The position numbers were made by a program, and so were the translations under genes. Below are positions 46,036 through 54,861 of a stretch of DNA of 64,000 bases, one piece after another. The notes under the pieces are model-generated. The model was not told the DNA's origin. It saw only the letters and a list, made by a program, of their open reading frames with translations, and made no database searches. This DNA is from Pseudomonas sp. KNUC1026 (GTDB taxonomy: Bacteria > Pseudomonadota > Gammaproteobacteria > Pseudomonadales > Pseudomonadaceae): positions 4,426,001-4,490,000 of the forward strand of contig NZ_CP087138.1 in NCBI RefSeq assembly GCF_021650705.1. The letters run 5' to 3'. Within the stretch, counting starts at the first letter, position 1; each line of letters starts with the position of its first letter.

Positions 46036-47034
46036 ATGACCGCGACTCCCGCCCAGCACGTTCGCGTGCTCTACACCGGTGGCACCATTGGCATGCTGCA
46101 AAATGCCAACGGCAGCCTGGCCCCAGCCTCAGGCTTCGAAGCGCGCATGCGCGAGCAGCTGGCCAGCCTGCCTGCGCAGAACGTGCCGCACTGGAGCTTT
46201 CGCGAGATGCAGCCGCTGATCGACAGCGCCAACATGACCCCTGCCTACTGGCAGCAACTGCGCGAGGCCATCGTGCAGGCGGTCGACGCCGACGGCTGTG
46301 ACGCGGTACTGGTGCTGCACGGCACCGATACGCTGGCGTACAGTGCCGCAGCGATGAGCTTCCAGTTGCTTGGGCTGCCTGCTCCGGTGCTGTTCACCGG
46401 CTCCATGCTGCCTGCGGGCGCACGCGACAGCGATGCCTGGGAGAACGTCAACGGTGCCTTGAGTGCATTGGCCCAAGGCCAGCCTGCCGGAGTGCGCCTG
46501 TACTTTCATGGCGAGCTGATCTCGCCCAGCCGCTGTGCCAAGATCCGCAGCTTCGGCCGCCGCCCGTTCGCGGCGCTGCAGCGCAACGGCGGCGTGAAGC
46601 CGGCCGAGCATTTGCCCCCACAACTCACCTATCGCCAGCAAAAGGCATTGGCGAAGGTTGCCACCCTGCCGCTCACGCCCGGCTTCGACGCACAGTTGCT
46701 GCGCGCGGCGGTCGACAGCGGCATCGAGGGCCTGTTGCTGGAGTGCTACGGCAGTGGCACAGGGCCCAGCGACAATCCGGCGTTCATCGAGGCACTGGAA
46801 CACGCCCGGCGCCACGATGTAGTGGTGGTGGCGATCACCCAGTGCCATGAAGGCGGTGTGGAACTGGATGTGTACGAAGCGGGCAGCCGCTTGCGTGAAG
46901 CCGGCGTGCTCTCCGGCGGCGGCATGACCCGAGAAGCCGCCTTCGGCAAGCTGCACGGGCTGTTGGGCATCGGCCTGAGCCAGCGTGAGGTGCGCACGCT
47001 GGTCGAGCAGGACCTCTGCGGCGAGTTGCGCTAA
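46036..47034 (+). CDS. Asparaginase, cytoplasmic type I-like
   Basis: 332 residues without signal peptide. The two threonine motifs of the asparaginase active site are present, YTGGTIGML near residue 14 and LHGTDTLAYSA near residue 95, as is TGSMLPAGARDSDAWENV. It hydrolyses L-asparagine to aspartate and ammonia in the cytosol; some relatives also use D-Asn or glutamine. It ends the AGCS-racemase-asparaginase operon and overlaps the convergent bestrophin gene by 4 bases. Confidence 0.9.
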   Translation: MTATPAQHVRVLYTGGTIGMLQNANGSLAPASGFEARMREQLASLPAQNVPHWSFREMQPLIDSANMTPAYWQQLREAIVQAVDADGCDAVLVLHGTDTLAYSAAAMSFQLLGLPAPVLFTGSMLPAGARDSDAWENVNGALSALAQGQPAGVRLYFHGELISPSRCAKIRSFGRRPFAALQRNGGVKPAEHLPPQLTYRQQKALAKVATLPLTPGFDAQLLRAAVDSGIEGLLLECYGSGTGPSDNPAFIEALEHARRHDVVVVAITQCHEGGVELDVYEAGSRLREAGVLSGGGMTREAAFGKLHGLLGIGLSQREVRTLVEQDLCGELR

Positions 47035-47930
47035 ACGCCTTCGGCTGGCGCGGCGCCCACCTTCTGGGCGTCGCGCAGCATGGTCAGCAGGTTGCCTTCG
47101 ATGTTGTCGCACAGATCGTTGGTACGGATCTGGTGCTCGCTGGGCTGGAAGGGGCTCTGCAGGTCGGTGCCGATGCGCTCGATTGCGAGCAGCATGAACC
47201 CCACCACCGTGGACGCCAGCGGCGTGTACCACTCCAGCGTTTCCACCAGGCCGATCGGCACTATCATGCAGAACAGCGTGATGAACAGCCGCGGAAACGC
47301 CACGTAAGGGTAAGGCAGCGGCGTGTTGGCGATCCGCTCCATGCCGCCCTGGGCATTGGAAATATCCACCAATGTCGACTCGATCCGCGCCAGGCGGATG
47401 CTGTCCAGGCGCCCGGCCTTGTACTCCTGCGCAATGAGCCCGGCCGTGAAGTTGAGAATGTCGTTCGGGTAGTTCTTGGTCTGCTGGCGGCGAGCATACT
47501 CGGCCGGTGTCAGCAGCGCTTCAACGCTCTCGGGCATCGGTTCGCCCCGCAAATGCGCCGCCAGGCAGCGCACATATGCGACGTGCCGGCGCAGCAGCAC
47601 AGCCTTGAGCGGGTTCTGGCCGTCCTGGTCGTCGATCAGCGTGAGCACCTGGCGGCCGAAGCTGCGCGAACTGTTGACCATGGTCCCCCAGAGCGTGCGC
47701 GCCTCCCACCAGCGGGCGTAGGCGCTGGAGTTGCGAAAGCTCGTCAGAACCACCAGTGCCGAGCCCAGCAATGTCAGCGGCAGGTTCGGGAGTTTGATCT
47801 TGCGGTCGAGGAAGATCATGTAGTCGACCGTGACGATCACGTCCCAGACCAACAGCCATACCAGCGACCAGCCTACATAGCGCAGCATTTTTTGCGCGAT
47901 GTGAAATCTGTTTTCGAGGCTTTTGCCCAT
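47031..47930 (-). CDS. Bestrophin-family (UPF0187) anion channel protein
   Basis: 299 residues, four or more membrane segments. NLPLTLLGSALVVLTSFRNSSAYARWWEAR is the bestrophin core with the R-N-S-x-A-Y-x-R-W-W-E motif, and the HIAQKMLRYVGWSL start is as expected. The ATG at 47930 (MGKSLENRFHI) has GGGGGAAAC upstream. Bacterial members form pentameric anion or cation channels. No functional link to the asparaginase operon is evident, apart from convergent overlap. Confidence 0.9.
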   Translation of the reverse strand: MGKSLENRFHIAQKMLRYVGWSLVWLLVWDVIVTVDYMIFLDRKIKLPNLPLTLLGSALVVLTSFRNSSAYARWWEARTLWGTMVNSSRSFGRQVLTLIDDQDGQNPLKAVLLRRHVAYVRCLAAHLRGEPMPESVEALLTPAEYARRQQTKNYPNDILNFTAGLIAQEYKAGRLDSIRLARIESTLVDISNAQGGMERIANTPLPYPYVAFPRLFITLFCMIVPIGLVETLEWYTPLASTVVGFMLLAIERIGTDLQSPFQPSEHQIRTNDLCDNIEGNLLTMLRDAQKVGAAPAEGV

Positions 47931-47981
47931 TGAGTTTCCCCCTAATAGTTCCAAGCTTCGAATGCAAAGTGCTGGAAGGGT

Positions 47982-49504
47982 TCAGCGGCGCCATGCATTG
48001 CGTAGCAGACGGCAAGCCTGCGCAATCACGGCTTCATCCACGCCCGCGAACCCCAGAACCAACCCCGCGAGGTTATCCACAGCCGCTTGATTGGAGGGCC
48101 AGGCGTTGGCCGACAAAGGGTTCATCTCCACGCCCACTGCAGCAGCCTGTTCAATCAGCTCGGCTTCACGCGCCAGGCTTTCCACCCTGACCGCTACGTG
48201 CAACCCAGCGTCAACGGCTGGCATGGGCGCGCACCCGGAAATTGCGTCAGGCCAGTGTTTCAAAAGCGCATCACGCCGGCTTGCCGCAACCTTGCGCATA
48301 CGGCGGATATGCCGATGGAAATGCCCCTGCACGATGAATTGCGCCATCACTTTCTGAGTGCCGACTTCGTGGTGGCGGACCGAGCAGGCCGAGCGCTGCA
48401 CGAATGCCCCCACCAACGCCTCTGGCAACACCAGGTAACCCAGCCGCAGTGCAGGAAAGGCCACTTTGCCGAAGGTGCCGATGTAGATCACTCGCCCGGC
48501 CCGGTCGAGCGCAGCCAGTGGGGCCAACGGCGCGCCACTGTAGCGGTACTCGCCGTCGTAATCGTCTTCCAGCACCCAGCCTTGCTGGCGCTGCGCCCAT
48601 TCGAGCAACGCCAGGCGCCGGGGCAGGCTCAAAGTGCCGCCGCTGGGGTATTGATGCGCGGGTGTCACATAGGCCAGGCGACAGCCGGGCAGTTTGGCCA
48701 ATGCGTCGACCTGAATGCCGTCAGCATCAACAGCCACGCCATGCACGGTTGCGCCACTGCTTGCCAAGGCCAGAGCCCCAGCGCGGTAGCCGGGGTTTTC
48801 CACAGCCGCCTCCGCCCCCGGCCCCAGCAGCACTTGTGAACAAAGCTCAATACCGTGCTGGGCGCCGCAGGTGAGCAGAATTTGTTCAGCTGAGCAGTTC
48901 AGGCCACGGGAGCTGCGCAGATAGGCTGCGATCAGCTCGCGTAGCGATTCATCCCCGCAGGATGCTGGTAGCCCAGTTGCGCTGGAGATGGAGAGCGCCA
49001 GAAGGCTGCGCTGAGCTTGCTCCATATGGGAAAAGGAAACAGATCGATAGCGGGGATGCCCACTCTGAACGCCCGGGGTGGCCCGCCACGCGGATAGGCC
49101 AGAGGGGGTAAAACGCAGCTTTGCAATGGGAGGATAGGGTCTGGGATCAGCGAGTTCTCCGGCTCACCTGTGGATAAGGCTGTAGATAACAGGGGGTTAA
49201 AACCTGTGGATATTTTTGTGGATTGTTTCACGCTACGTAACGCCAGTTGTGAAACATAGGTGCCGTCCCCCACGCGCCCCTCGATGAAGCCTTCAGCGAA
49301 CAGCTGGTCGTAGGCCCTCACGACGCTGTTGCGGGAAATCCCGAGTGCCTGTGCAAGTACTCTGCTCGCTGGCATGCGCACCCCGCTGGCGAGTCGGCCG
49401 TCCAGTATGCGCGCGCGCAAGCCTTGGTAAAGCTGCCGGCTGAGCCCGCCCTGAGGATCGAGGCTCAACCCTGCCGGGTCGAAGGGAAGCGTTGGGGGCT
49501 GCAT
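47982..49504 (-). pseudogene. MocR/PdxR-family regulator (GntR HTH + aminotransferase-like), frameshifted
   Basis: Fusion of an N-terminal GntR winged helix (LSRQLYQGLRARILDGRLASGVRMPASRVLAQALGISRNSVVRAYDQL) with a fold-type I aminotransferase-like domain. The PLP lysine is expected near YIGTFGKVAFPALRLGY, where the lysine is present. The frame breaks near 48955 in a run of four C: PAGMNRYAS in one frame becomes GDESLRELIAAYLR in the next. Adding a base gives 507 residues, the family's size. It is divergent from the PaiB-like gene, which is the usual position of a MocR-type regulator relative to its target. Confidence 0.85.
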
Positions 49505-49597
49505 CTTCAATGGACTCCCTTAACTGCATGAAAATGGACCTTACACAGGGCCAATCTGCCGCCTAGCATGGGGTGAACTCATTGGATGGGCAATGCC

Positions 49598-50215
49598 ATG
49601 TACACTCCCGCCGCCTTTCGTGACACCGATCCTGCCTCCTTGCGCCGGCATCTGCTGGCAGCGCGGCTGGCGATTCTGGTGACTCAGGACAAAGGCGACC
49701 TGCAGGCCACTCACCTGCCGCTGCTGATCGAAGACAGTGGCCCCCATGGCACCTTGCTGGGGCACCTGGCGCGCGCGAACGACCAATGGAAAATCTTGGC
49801 TCAGGGCGGCAGCGCATTGGTGATCTTTCCGGGCGAAGACGCCTACGTGAGCCCTTCGGCCTATGCAGCCAAGGCCGAGCACGGCAAGGTCGTGCCCACG
49901 TGGAACTACACCGCGGTGCACGCCTGGGCCAAGCCCGAGGTGTTCGACGATGCGGCGCGGTTACTGGGGGTAGTGCAAGGCCTGACCGAGCGGCACGAAG
50001 CGGGCCAGGCACAGCCATGGGCCGTCGGCGACGCCCCCGCTGGCTACATCGCCGGCATGCTCAAGGCCATTGTCGGCGTGCAGTTGGTCATCGAGCGCAT
50101 CGAGGGCAAGCGGAAACTCAGCCAGAACCGCGCTCAACTCGACATCGACGGCGTTCGGCAGCGCCTGGCAGACAGCGCCGACCCGCGTGATCGCGCCCTC
50201 GCAGCATTCATGTAA
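49598..50215 (+). CDS. FMN-binding PaiB-like protein
   Basis: 205 residues. The PaiB split-barrel flavin-reductase fold is recognisable: MYTPAAFRDTD at the N-terminus, ATHLPLLIEDSG, GHLARANDQWK and VPTWNYTAVHAWAKPEVFDD. The family was named after a Bacillus negative regulator of sporulation genes, but the direct role is unclear. The ATG at 49598 is favoured over the in-frame ATG four codons upstream because PaiB proteins start MYxP. It is divergent from the MocR-type regulator at 47982 and precedes two acetyltransferase genes. Confidence 0.85.
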   Translation: MYTPAAFRDTDPASLRRHLLAARLAILVTQDKGDLQATHLPLLIEDSGPHGTLLGHLARANDQWKILAQGGSALVIFPGEDAYVSPSAYAAKAEHGKVVPTWNYTAVHAWAKPEVFDDAARLLGVVQGLTERHEAGQAQPWAVGDAPAGYIAGMLKAIVGVQLVIERIEGKRKLSQNRAQLDIDGVRQRLADSADPRDRALAAFM

Positions 50216-50241
50216 ATGACTTATCCACAGGAGCTACGCTT

Positions 50242-50688
50242 ATGTCTATGATCCAGATTCGTGCTGTCATCCGTGAAGACCACTCCGCCTGGCTGCCGTT
50301 GTGGCAGGCGTACCAGCGTTTTTACAACGTGCAGATTCCTGACCACGTGACCGAAAGCACCTGGCAACGCATGCACGACGCCTACGAGCCGGTGAACGCT
50401 GCGCTGGCCTGGCATGACGGCAAGGCGGTGGGCATGGTGCATTACATCTTTCACCGCTCCTGCTGGACCATCGAACCCTCCTGCTATCTGCAGGATCTGC
50501 TGGTCAACGAAGGCCAGCGCGGCCTGGGCATTGGGCGGCAGTTGATCGAGTACGTCTACGCTCAAGCCAAAACGGCGGGCTGCACGCGTGTCCATTGGCT
50601 AACGCAGGAAACCAACACCACAGCGATTGGTCTGTACGAACACGTGGCCGACAGGCCAGGTTTCATCCAATTTCGCAAAACGCTCTAG
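50242..50688 (+). CDS. GNAT N-acetyltransferase
   Basis: 148 residues. The acetyl-CoA loop is QDLLVNEGQRGLGIGRQLIEYVYAQAKT (motif A Q/R-x-x-G-x-G/A), and HWLTQETNTTAIGLYEHVADRPGFIQF is the C-terminal B motif. TTATCCACAGGAGCTACGCTT gives AGGAG before the ATG at 50242. The acceptor is unknown. It lies 27 bases after the PaiB-like gene and 10 before the second GNAT gene, so the three are probably cotranscribed. Confidence 0.87.
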   Translation: MSMIQIRAVIREDHSAWLPLWQAYQRFYNVQIPDHVTESTWQRMHDAYEPVNAALAWHDGKAVGMVHYIFHRSCWTIEPSCYLQDLLVNEGQRGLGIGRQLIEYVYAQAKTAGCTRVHWLTQETNTTAIGLYEHVADRPGFIQFRKTL

Positions 50689-50697
50689 GAGGCACTC

Positions 50698-51369
50698 ATG
50701 CCTGATACCTTGCAGTGGAGCCCCCCTCAGGCTTTGGTAGCGCAAACGCTCGAAGGCCGCTTCATGCGCCTGGAAAAGCTCGACCCCGCAAGGCATGGCG
50801 ACGACCTCTGGACGCTGCTGCAAGGCGAAGATGCCGACCCGAAGCTCTGGGATTACCTGCCCTACGGGCCCTTCGCAGATCGCGAGCGTTTCGACATCTG
50901 GCTCGATGGTTATGCGGTCAGCCCCGATCCCTGGGGGTTCTGCGTTGTGGATAACGCCACAGGCCAGGCACAGGGCATCATGAGCCTGATGTCCATCGTG
51001 CCGGCTCACGGCCGCATCGAGATCGGCCATGTGGCGTTTTCCTCGGCGATGCAACGTACGCCCAAGGGTACTGAAGCCATCTACCGGCTGGCTCGCTTTG
51101 CGTTCGAGCATGGCTACCGGCGCGTGGAGTGGAAGTGCGACAACGCCAACGAGCGTTCACGGCGTGCAGCGCAACGCAGTGGTTTCATCTTCGAGGGGGC
51201 GTTCCGCCAGCACATGGTGGTCAAGGGCCAGAACCGCGACACGGCGTGGTTCAGCATGCTCGACAACGAGTGGCCGGCGTTGCAGGCCTCGTTTGAGGCC
51301 TGGCTGAGCGATGGCAACTTCGAGCAAGGCAGACAATTACGTACGCTCGAAGAGATTCGCGGGCGCTGA
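50698..51369 (+). CDS. GNAT acetyltransferase, RimJ/RimL type
   Basis: 223 residues. RFMRLEKLDPARHGDDLW starts the domain, MSIVPAHGRIEIGHVAFSSAMQRTPKGTEAIYRLARFAFE holds the acetyl-CoA motif, and CDNANERSRRAAQRSGFIFEGAFRQHMVVKGQNRDTAWFSM is characteristic of the RimJ/YdaF group. AGGAGG lies before the ATG. Most relatives acetylate amino acids or antibiotics; the substrate is not deducible. Confidence 0.88.
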   Translation: MPDTLQWSPPQALVAQTLEGRFMRLEKLDPARHGDDLWTLLQGEDADPKLWDYLPYGPFADRERFDIWLDGYAVSPDPWGFCVVDNATGQAQGIMSLMSIVPAHGRIEIGHVAFSSAMQRTPKGTEAIYRLARFAFEHGYRRVEWKCDNANERSRRAAQRSGFIFEGAFRQHMVVKGQNRDTAWFSMLDNEWPALQASFEAWLSDGNFEQGRQLRTLEEIRGR

Positions 51370-51419
51370 GCAAAGCACGGGGCAGCTTTCATACACACGT
51401 TTTTCAGGCTTGCGCCTAA

Positions 51420-51447
51420 TTGCCCCACCACCCTCACTCCCTATAAT
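51420..51447 (+). promoter_or_regulatory. Candidate sigma-70 promoter for nfeD-SPFH
   Basis: TTGCCC (51420-51425), 16 bases, TATAAT (51442-51447). The -10 is a perfect consensus. The predicted leader to the ATG at 51515 is about 60 bases. Confidence 0.6.
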
Positions 51448-51514
51448 GAGCGCTCACCCCTCCCCGAAGGCGCGGCCGTGATCCACGGCCTGCCAACGGC
51501 TCACGAGCGCGATC

Positions 51515-51982
51515 ATGGACGTCACCTGGCATTACTGGCTGGTCTTCGGGCTGGCCCTGGCGGTACTGGAAATTTTCACCGGCACCTTCGCCCTGCTCTG
51601 CTTCGGCATAGGTGCGGCACTGGTGAGCCTTGTGCTGCTGCTGATCCCCTCGCTGGCTCTATGGGCCTGTCTGCTCATCTGGCTGATGCTCAGCGCTCCG
51701 ATCTTCGCAGGCTTCCTGTGGCGAGCTCGCAACAAACCTGCAGACAAACGCTGGACAGCCGATGAGGCCTTGGGCGAAGTCGGCCTGCTCACGGTTGCGG
51801 CCGACGCCTTCGAAAAAGGCCGCGTGCGTTTTCAAAAGCCCATCCTGGGCAGCGACGAATGGCCATGCGTCGCCGATATCCCCATCCGTGCCGGCGAACG
51901 CGTGCGCGTGACCGCCGTGCTCGGCGGCGCCATGCGTGTCGAACCCCTCTCCCCGGCCTCAAGCAAAGGACTCACTCCATGA
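51515..51982 (+). CDS. NfeD-family membrane protein
   Basis: 155 residues. Two or three hydrophobic helices occupy residues 8-70 (YWLVFGLALAVLEIFTGTFALLCFGIGAALVSL, then LLLIPSLALWACLLIWLMLSAPIFAGFL). The C-terminal OB-fold region (about 85-150) has the family pattern DEALGEVGLLTVAADAF and IPIRAGERVRVTAVLGGAMRVEPL. It pairs with an SPFH protein, with overlapping stop and start codons (ATGA at 51979). Such pairs are thought to act in membrane protein quality control or microdomain organisation. Confidence 0.9.
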   Translation: MDVTWHYWLVFGLALAVLEIFTGTFALLCFGIGAALVSLVLLLIPSLALWACLLIWLMLSAPIFAGFLWRARNKPADKRWTADEALGEVGLLTVAADAFEKGRVRFQKPILGSDEWPCVADIPIRAGERVRVTAVLGGAMRVEPLSPASSKGLTP

Positions 51983-52836
51983 CCGGCAGCCTGATCATTA
52001 CCCTGGCGTTGATCGCCTTCGTCTTCGTTACCCTGCTCAAGGGTGTGCGTATCGTTCCGCAAGGTGAGGAGCGCATCGTAGAGCGCCTTGGCCGCTACCA
52101 CGTGACCCTCAAGCCCGGCTTGAACTTCACCATTCCTTACGTTGACCGGGTGCGCTACACGCTGCCGACCAAAGACATCATCCTGGATATCAAGCAGCAG
52201 GAAATCATCACCCGCGATAACGCGGTGATCGTTGCCAATGCGCTGTGTTTCGCCAAGGTGGTAGATCCGAAGAAGGCCGCCTATGGGGTGGAGAACTATC
52301 AGTTCGCAGTGGCCAGCCTGACCATGACCGCACTGCGCGCGATCATCGGCACCATGGACCTGGACGAAGCCCTTTCGAGCCGCGAGATCATCAAGGCCCG
52401 GCTGGCCGAAGCGATGACGGTGCAGACCGACGACTGGGGCATCGCTGTGCGCTCGGTGGAAATCCAGGACATCAAGCCATCCGAATCCATGCAGGTGGCG
52501 ATGGAGCGCCAGGCTGCGGCCGAGCGTGAGCGTAAAGCGGCGGTCACGCGCGCCGAGGGTGAGCGCCAGGCCGCAGTGCTGGCGGCCCAGGCACGCAAGG
52601 AAGCTGCCGAGCGTGATGCGGCGGCCACCGTGCAACTGGCCGAAGCTTCGGCCATAGCGATCGAGCGTGTATCCAGGGCCGTTGGCACCGAAACCGCGCC
52701 CGCGCTGTTCTTGCTGGGCGAGCGTTACATCACCGCGATGCAGGCGCTGGCGACCAGCAGCAACAGCAAGACGGTGGTTTTGCCGGCGGATATTCAGCAA
52801 ACACTGGGCGGATTGCTGGGCAAGGTGAAGCTGTAG
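51979..52836 (+). CDS. SPFH/stomatin-like protein
   Basis: 285 residues. A single N-terminal membrane segment (MTGSLIITLALIAFVFVTLLKGV) precedes the SPFH domain (VRIVPQGEERIVERLGRYHVTLKPGLNFTIPYVD). A helical, Ala/Arg/Glu-rich coiled coil follows (about 175-235, AERERKAAVTRAEGERQAAV), which supports oligomerisation. The ATG overlaps the nfeD stop. Start chosen at 51979; an upstream open stretch belongs to the nfeD gene in another frame. The stomatin/QmcA group of membrane-associated scaffolds. Confidence 0.92.
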   Translation: MTGSLIITLALIAFVFVTLLKGVRIVPQGEERIVERLGRYHVTLKPGLNFTIPYVDRVRYTLPTKDIILDIKQQEIITRDNAVIVANALCFAKVVDPKKAAYGVENYQFAVASLTMTALRAIIGTMDLDEALSSREIIKARLAEAMTVQTDDWGIAVRSVEIQDIKPSESMQVAMERQAAAERERKAAVTRAEGERQAAVLAAQARKEAAERDAAATVQLAEASAIAIERVSRAVGTETAPALFLLGERYITAMQALATSSNSKTVVLPADIQQTLGGLLGKVKL

Positions 52837-52892
52837 GTGGAGCTCCCCTGTAGTTGGTCGGTGTGTCCAACTTCAGGGGCGCAGATCAACAA

Positions 52893-52918
52893 GCGGGAGG
52901 GCGGCCTGCCACGCGATG
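52893..52918 (+). repeat. REP-like element, single copy
   Basis: GCGGGAGGGCGGCCTGCCACGCGATG is REP-like in sequence and resembles the pair at 11678-11749, in the 151-base gap after the SPFH gene. Confidence 0.5.
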
Positions 52919-52934
52919 TGCATATCCCGAGCTT

Positions 52935-52957
52935 AAAAAAGGGGGCCGAAGCCCCCT
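52935..52957 (-). terminator. Rho-independent terminator after pycB
   Basis: On the minus strand GGGGGC-TTCG-GCCCCC followed by TTTTTTAAG, 30 bases after the pycB stop at 52988. It is a UUCG-type tetraloop with a strong stem. Confidence 0.92.
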
Positions 52958-52987
52958 GAGGTGAACCAGTGAACAGCAGTGTCGAGC

Positions 52988-54802
52988 TCAGCCTTCGATC
53001 TCGACCAATACCTCGCCAGGGTTGACCCGGTCACCCTTGGCAACGTGGATGCCCACGACCTTACCGGCGATCGGCGCCTGTACCTCGGTTTCCATCTTCA
53101 TCGCCTCGGTGATCAGCACGGCCTGGCCGGCCTTGACCTGGTCACCTTCCTTGACCAGAACGTCGACGATGTTGCCCGGCATGGTCGTGCTGACATGCCC
53201 AGGCGCACTGGCCTGCTGGCGTTTGCCGCTGGCGCCGCTGGCGATGAATTCGTTGAGCGGCTCGAACACAACCTCTTCCGGAACGCCGTCGATGGACAGG
53301 TAAAAGTGGCGCTTGCCTTCTGCCTTGACGCCCACACCGGTGATATCTACGCGATAGCTTTCACCGTGCACGTCAACGATGAATTCGGTCGGCACGCCGC
53401 CACTGCCCGCAGCGGTAGTGGGTGCGCCAGCCTCGGGAATCGGCAGCAGCACTTCCGGGGTCAGCGTGCCCGCAGCGCGCTCTTCCAGGAATTTGCGGCC
53501 GATGTCGGGGAACATGGCGAACGTCAGCACGTCCTCCTCGCTGCGTGCCAGGTCACCGATGTCAGCACGCAACTTGTCCATTTCCGGCTTGAGCAGGTCG
53601 GCCGGGCGCACGTCGATGATGTCTTCGCTACCGATGGCCTGTTGTTGCAGCTGATGGTTGATCTGGCCGGGCGCCTTGCCGTAGCCGCCCTGCAAATAGA
53701 GCTTCACCTCGTTGGTGATGGTCTTGTAGCGCTCGCCGGCCAGCACGTTGAAAAACGCCTGGGTGCCTACGATCTGCGAGGTCGGGGTCACCAACGGTGG
53801 AAAGCCCAGGTCTTCACGCACACGCGGGATCTCGGCCAGCACTTCGTTCATGCGATTGAGCGCGCCCTGCTCCTTGAGCTGGTTGGCCAGGTTCGAAATC
53901 ATGCCGCCGGGCACCTGATTGACCTGCACACGCGTGTCGACGGAGGTGAATTCGCTTTCGAACTGGTGGTACTTCTTGCGCACGGCATAGAAGTACAGGC
54001 CGATCTCTTGCAGCAGCTCAAGGTCCAGGCCGGTATCGAACTCGCTGCCCTTGAGGGCGGCGACCATCGACTCGGTACCAGGGTGGCTGGTGCCCCAGGC
54101 GAAGCTCGAAATGGCCGTATCGATGTGGTCTGCGCCATTTTCCACTGCCTTGAGCTGGCACATGGCAGCCAGGCCTGCGGTGTCATGGGAGTGGATGAAC
54201 ACTGGCAGCGATTGTTCGGCCTTGAGTGCCTTGACCAGCTCGCCGGTGGCGAAAGGGGTCAGCAAGCCTGCCATGTCCTTGATCGCGACCGAATCGCAAC
54301 CCATGGCTTCCATCTGTTTGGCCTGGGCGACGAAGGCGCCGATGGTGTGAACCGGGCTGGTGGTGTAAGCGATGGTGCCCTGAGCGTGTTTGCCGGAGGC
54401 TTTGACCGCTTCGATGGCCACCTGCAGGTTACGCACATCGTTCATGGCATCGAAAATGCGGAATACGTCGATGCCGCTCTCGGCCGCCTTGGCCACGAAG
54501 GCACGTACCACGTCATCGCTGTAATGGCGGTACCCCAGCAGGTTCTGCCCGCGCAACAGCATTTGCAGGCGCGTATTGGGCAACGCGGCACGTAGCTGGC
54601 GCAGGCGCTCCCACGGGTCTTCCTTCAGGAAGCGCACACAGGCGTCGAAAGTCGCACCGCCCCACACTTCCAGCGACCAGTAGCCGACCTTGTCGAGCTT
54701 GTCGCAGATCGGCAGCATGTCTTCAGTGCGCATGCGGGTGGCCAGCAAGGACTGGTGGGCGTCACGCAGGATGGTGTCGGTAACGAAGATCTTCTTGGAC
54801 AT
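52988..54802 (-). CDS. pycB: Pyruvate carboxylase subunit B (oxaloacetate decarboxylase alpha-like)
   Basis: 604 residues. N-terminal carboxyltransferase TIM barrel (TDTILRDAHQSLLATRMRTEDML, with the metal-binding D/H residues in FIHSHDTAGLAA), then the PYC_OADA conserved domain, and a C-terminal biotinyl domain (about 535-604). The biotin lysine is in ITEAMKMETEVQAPIAGK. With PycA it carboxylates pyruvate to oxaloacetate; the two-subunit form is usual in Pseudomonas. Older annotation calls it OadA, but no beta or gamma decarboxylase subunit is nearby. The pycA gene lies upstream by 59 bases. Confidence 0.92.
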   Translation of the reverse strand: MSKKIFVTDTILRDAHQSLLATRMRTEDMLPICDKLDKVGYWSLEVWGGATFDACVRFLKEDPWERLRQLRAALPNTRLQMLLRGQNLLGYRHYSDDVVRAFVAKAAESGIDVFRIFDAMNDVRNLQVAIEAVKASGKHAQGTIAYTTSPVHTIGAFVAQAKQMEAMGCDSVAIKDMAGLLTPFATGELVKALKAEQSLPVFIHSHDTAGLAAMCQLKAVENGADHIDTAISSFAWGTSHPGTESMVAALKGSEFDTGLDLELLQEIGLYFYAVRKKYHQFESEFTSVDTRVQVNQVPGGMISNLANQLKEQGALNRMNEVLAEIPRVREDLGFPPLVTPTSQIVGTQAFFNVLAGERYKTITNEVKLYLQGGYGKAPGQINHQLQQQAIGSEDIIDVRPADLLKPEMDKLRADIGDLARSEEDVLTFAMFPDIGRKFLEERAAGTLTPEVLLPIPEAGAPTTAAGSGGVPTEFIVDVHGESYRVDITGVGVKAEGKRHFYLSIDGVPEEVVFEPLNEFIASGASGKRQQASAPGHVSTTMPGNIVDVLVKEGDQVKAGQAVLITEAMKMETEVQAPIAGKVVGIHVAKGDRVNPGEVLVEIEG

Positions 54803-54861
54803 TGGTATCTCCTCATCAGCCGCAAGCTTCGGCGCGGGGCCTGAAGCTTTCAGCTACTCAT

